This document shows positions 61,251 through 64,000 of a stretch of 64,000 bases of DNA, in pieces; within the stretch, counting starts at the first letter, position 1, and every line of letters begins with the position of its first letter. This DNA comes from Styela clava (Eukaryota > Chordata > Ascidiacea > Stolidobranchia > Styelidae), in NCBI RefSeq assembly GCF_964204865.1, contig NC_135250.1, forward strand, positions 10,416,001-10,480,000. The letters are read 5' to 3'. The notes below the pieces were generated by a model, which did no database searches, was not told the DNA's origin, and saw only the letters and a program-made list of their open reading frames with translations. The translations under genes were made by a program, and so were the position numbers.

Positions 61251-63069
61251 CTCAAAGCTATCATGTACTTTGTAGTCTTTTGATTCGCATTTGGCGTTCA
61301 ATGGCTCAATACATTTCGAAATGACAAAATACGGCTTCCTGTTTGTAAAGACTCAATTGTGTTACTCCGGAAACAGTTGGCATTCTATTTTGTCTGAGCA
61401 TTTGTTTGCTAAATCTGTTTAACAAGATCGTGAGATGTCGACTACTTTAATACAAATCATTCTGCTGTAATTCAATACTGAAAAATAATAATAAATCATC
61501 ATTTGCTTTGAATGTGATATTTGTCACTTTGTCTATGTTTTTCAAAATAACACATATTTGACTCTATACATTATCAGCATTTAGAATCATAATTTTGTTA
61601 TAAAATAGGAACCTAAAAATATTATAATTTAATGTGGTGTTAATCCACGTATACAATCAAAAATTGTATCTTCGCACAAAGTTATGCGATCATATTAGAA
61701 GTAATATTTACAAGAATTTCACTGTTTTCAACTGATTCAAACTCAAAATATGAACACGAGCGCAAGTTCATATGACACCATATCAAAAAATAGTGCCGGT
61801 TTCTTACAATAAATGTTGTTATTTGTAGTATTGGTTGGTTATAGTATTGGTAGCTTGGCATTTATTTTCTATTTTAGAAATGAGTCAGGTGAAACATTAT
61901 TTTTTGAACTATGCAAGCGTAAATTTTCTGGCGTCGTGGGTCAACGCCCGTTTCGTATTCTGTGGATATTTCAACTTGACAAATTACAGCGTTACTGAAT
62001 TACACAGGGGACTATAAATACCTGGTGCGTATGATTATCTAACCATTGGCGTTTAGTATTTCGAGATTTTTTCCTCCAGTAAAAAAGCACGCCGAGCACA
62101 AGAAAGTGTGGGGTATGGATTTCAGCCCTGCTGTATTTGCTACCTTATGGAATATATAATTTTCGCTTACAAATACAAAAGAAAGATTTGTGAACTATAA
62201 TATATAGCCAGTTACACTAGCTAGATTAAGCTTTTTTATTTTCTAGTTGGAAAGTATGACAAGTCGATTTTATATCACCTTTGTACAGAAATTTAAGTGC
62301 AAGCAACGTTTTCTCAACCAGACGACTATAAAAACATATTAACTAGAGTTGTCAGCTTGTTGGCATAATGAAGTTGATTCTAACGTGGACTATGAAAATT
62401 TAGTTTACATTTGTACTATACCTGACAAAACAGCTTGTCAGTTGAGGAATACCCACGACCTAACGACGAGGTCATTTATTCTGTGCGTGCGAAACCGGAA
62501 CACTACCAACTATATTTTACGCTTGTCTGGTGACGTCATGAATATAGGACAAATGTGAATACATGTTTGAACGCAAATTAAACGCGGATAACATTGTTGC
62601 AACAAAGCGATTTACTATTAAAGTACCGCGTCGGTTGCCAAGAATGTCAATCACATACTTTTGCCACAAATGATGAAATACATTGCGAAAAATATTTTAG
62701 AAAATTTTTCAAATGTTACAGTACATTTAGAAGAATTTGAAATTAATGTAGTGCGGTAGTGAACGGTTCTTTACGGTAAAATCTGCGTGATAAAATAACA
62801 TTGCGTCTAACGGTCTGGCAACATTCACAAACTTGATTATTTTACGAATACTCACGCCATGAAACAGATTTTACCTTCATATACATCAACGAAATTCACA
62901 AGATTCACTGGTCCCATGACATTCCTATAATTCACAATTAAAGCTCTATTTATTGTCGGCAATTTTCTGTCTTTGAATAATAGCTTATTTCAAAAAGGTT
63001 CCATTCAAACAATCACAACTGTACTAAATTATACAGAAAAATGCACTGCAAATATGTTATCAATTAGTG
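61251..63069. other. Upstream region of the P450 gene; no gene recognised
   Basis: AT-rich sequence that should hold the P450 promoter. No retinoic acid response element (paired AGGTCA with 2 or 5 bp spacing) was seen by eye. Small frames here have no family match. Confidence 0.4.
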
Positions 63070-63210
63070 TCAGCCAATGTATTTATTTTTTGGCACAATC
63101 TGCATGAGCTTTCTCAAGCTTGGATCGCAAATGAATCTTATCTGATCTGCACACTCATACTCTGCCCCACACTTGTCTGGTAACGGATCAGCACAAATAT
63201 GTTCAACTGG
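63070..63210 (-). CDS. Possible last exon of an unknown cysteine-containing protein
   Basis: A 47-codon frame bounded upstream by an AG (tag) directly before CCA and ending at TGA 63072-63070. It reads PVEHICADPLPDKCGAEYEC then ADQIRFICDPSLRKLMQIVP and a short tail. The four cysteines and clean protein-like composition suggest a secreted domain end. I recognise no family and found no partner exon up to 64000, so the rest would lie to the right. Weak support. Confidence 0.35.
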   Translation of the reverse strand, partial: PVEHICADPLPDKCGAEYECADQIRFICDPSLRKLMQIVPKNKYIG

Positions 63211-63213
63211 CTA

Positions 63214-64000
63214 CTTAAAACGAAGCGGACTCAATTCCGAGAATGAAACTACCACTCTAATGATATAATCCGCTCATGCGCTCCAATTTTATACAATCGC
63301 TTTAGTACGAGCTTTTATATATACACGAAGAAAAATATTTGCGGCTTAAAAGAGATTGGCGTTTTTCACAAACATCTGACTTATAGGTTCACTCGGCGGT
63401 CAGGTTAGTGTCACGTGACCCGTGCCGGTTCCGCGTGGCCTAACTTATCTCCGTGCTCTACTGCACAAGCCAGAACAAAAAGTATGCAAGTGATTGAACA
63501 CATCCAAAACACAAATAATTTATTTATTGCAGACAAATTGTATTGATTATTGGCTTATATTGTCTGAATTGAACAGTACCTATTTACGAATGTGGCATTT
63601 GGCAGATTATGTGGCAATTTCTTTATTATTTTCGCATATAAAAAATAACGCTTCGATTATTAAAATTCCCTTATCAACAAAGCGTAATAAAACAAAGTAA
63701 CGCGCATTCAGTTGGCACGTTAGGTTACAGTGAAAGTTGAGACTTTACCCGGGCTTCATAGATGAATGACTCGACCGGGTATGCCTATGATCAATCTCTT
63801 TGAAAAAGCCATGTTGTCACGCGAGACTCCATCGGTATTTCTTAAAATTTGCTCAAAGCGAGGTCACATGCATTCACCCTTGAAGTGAAATTGCAAAAAG
63901 GCCATCGAGGTGAAAGAACTTAATAGATATACATTATGATGTCATAATGTTGTATGATTTTAGCAAATTTCAATTGTGATAAGTTCTACAACAGCAACCT
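63214..64000. other. Right edge; nothing recognised
   Basis: No exon, RNA gene or repeat that I can support. Confidence 0.4.

Overview
This is an AT-rich eukaryotic (animal) genomic window. The genes have GT-AG introns, often long, and are complete by homology only after splicing. The gene content (cullin-5, a Fringe glycosyltransferase, DNAJA1-type co-chaperone, CTP synthase, an EMI-domain secreted protein, a CFAP97-type ciliary protein, a CYP26-like P450) fits a deuterostome invertebrate. My best guess is an ascidian tunicate, but that is inference; nothing in the sequence names the species. I found exon structures by translating by eye and matching conserved families, and checked that the phases join.

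Layout: 74-1421 (-) holds the 5' end of cullin-5, which runs out of the left edge. 1.4-5.3 kb is intergenic, with a possible two-exon reading frame and a cluster of TACCGGTA palindromes. 5333-9615 is a Ty3/gypsy LTR retrotransposon with indistinguishable 208-bp LTRs, a 4-bp target duplication, a tRNA-Trp primer site and two frame breaks; it sits inside an older dispersed repeat. 10756-12898 is a hAT-type element with a second hAT-type element nested in it, each with an 8-bp target duplication. 14429-21635 (+) is an eight-exon Fringe gene whose 4.4-kb first intron holds several repeats. 24433-25626 (+) is an intronless DNAJA1 with a heat-shock element about 190 bp upstream. 28165-40728 (+) is a 14-exon CTP synthase, with another nested pair of hAT elements in one intron, a possible poison exon, and a choice of two in-phase acceptors before the last exon. 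44256-47947 (+) is a secreted EMI-domain protein followed by two cysteine-rich modules of a kind I do not recognise; three MITEs lie in or directly against it. 50272-50856 (+) is a CFAP97D1-like gene. 53086-61250 (-) is an eight-exon CYP26-like P450 with an extra acidic insert, an unusual I-helix and a tandem duplication across one exon end. 63070-63210 (-) may be the last exon of a gene lying to the right.

The genes are unrelated housekeeping and developmental genes with no operon-like organisation. Fringe (Notch glycosylation) and CYP26 (retinoic acid breakdown) are both developmental-signalling enzymes, but nothing shows a functional link. The most notable features are the density of datable, nested transposon insertions with intact target duplications, the EMI/cysteine-module protein, and three places where splicing could be alternative (CTPS1 twice, CYP26 once).
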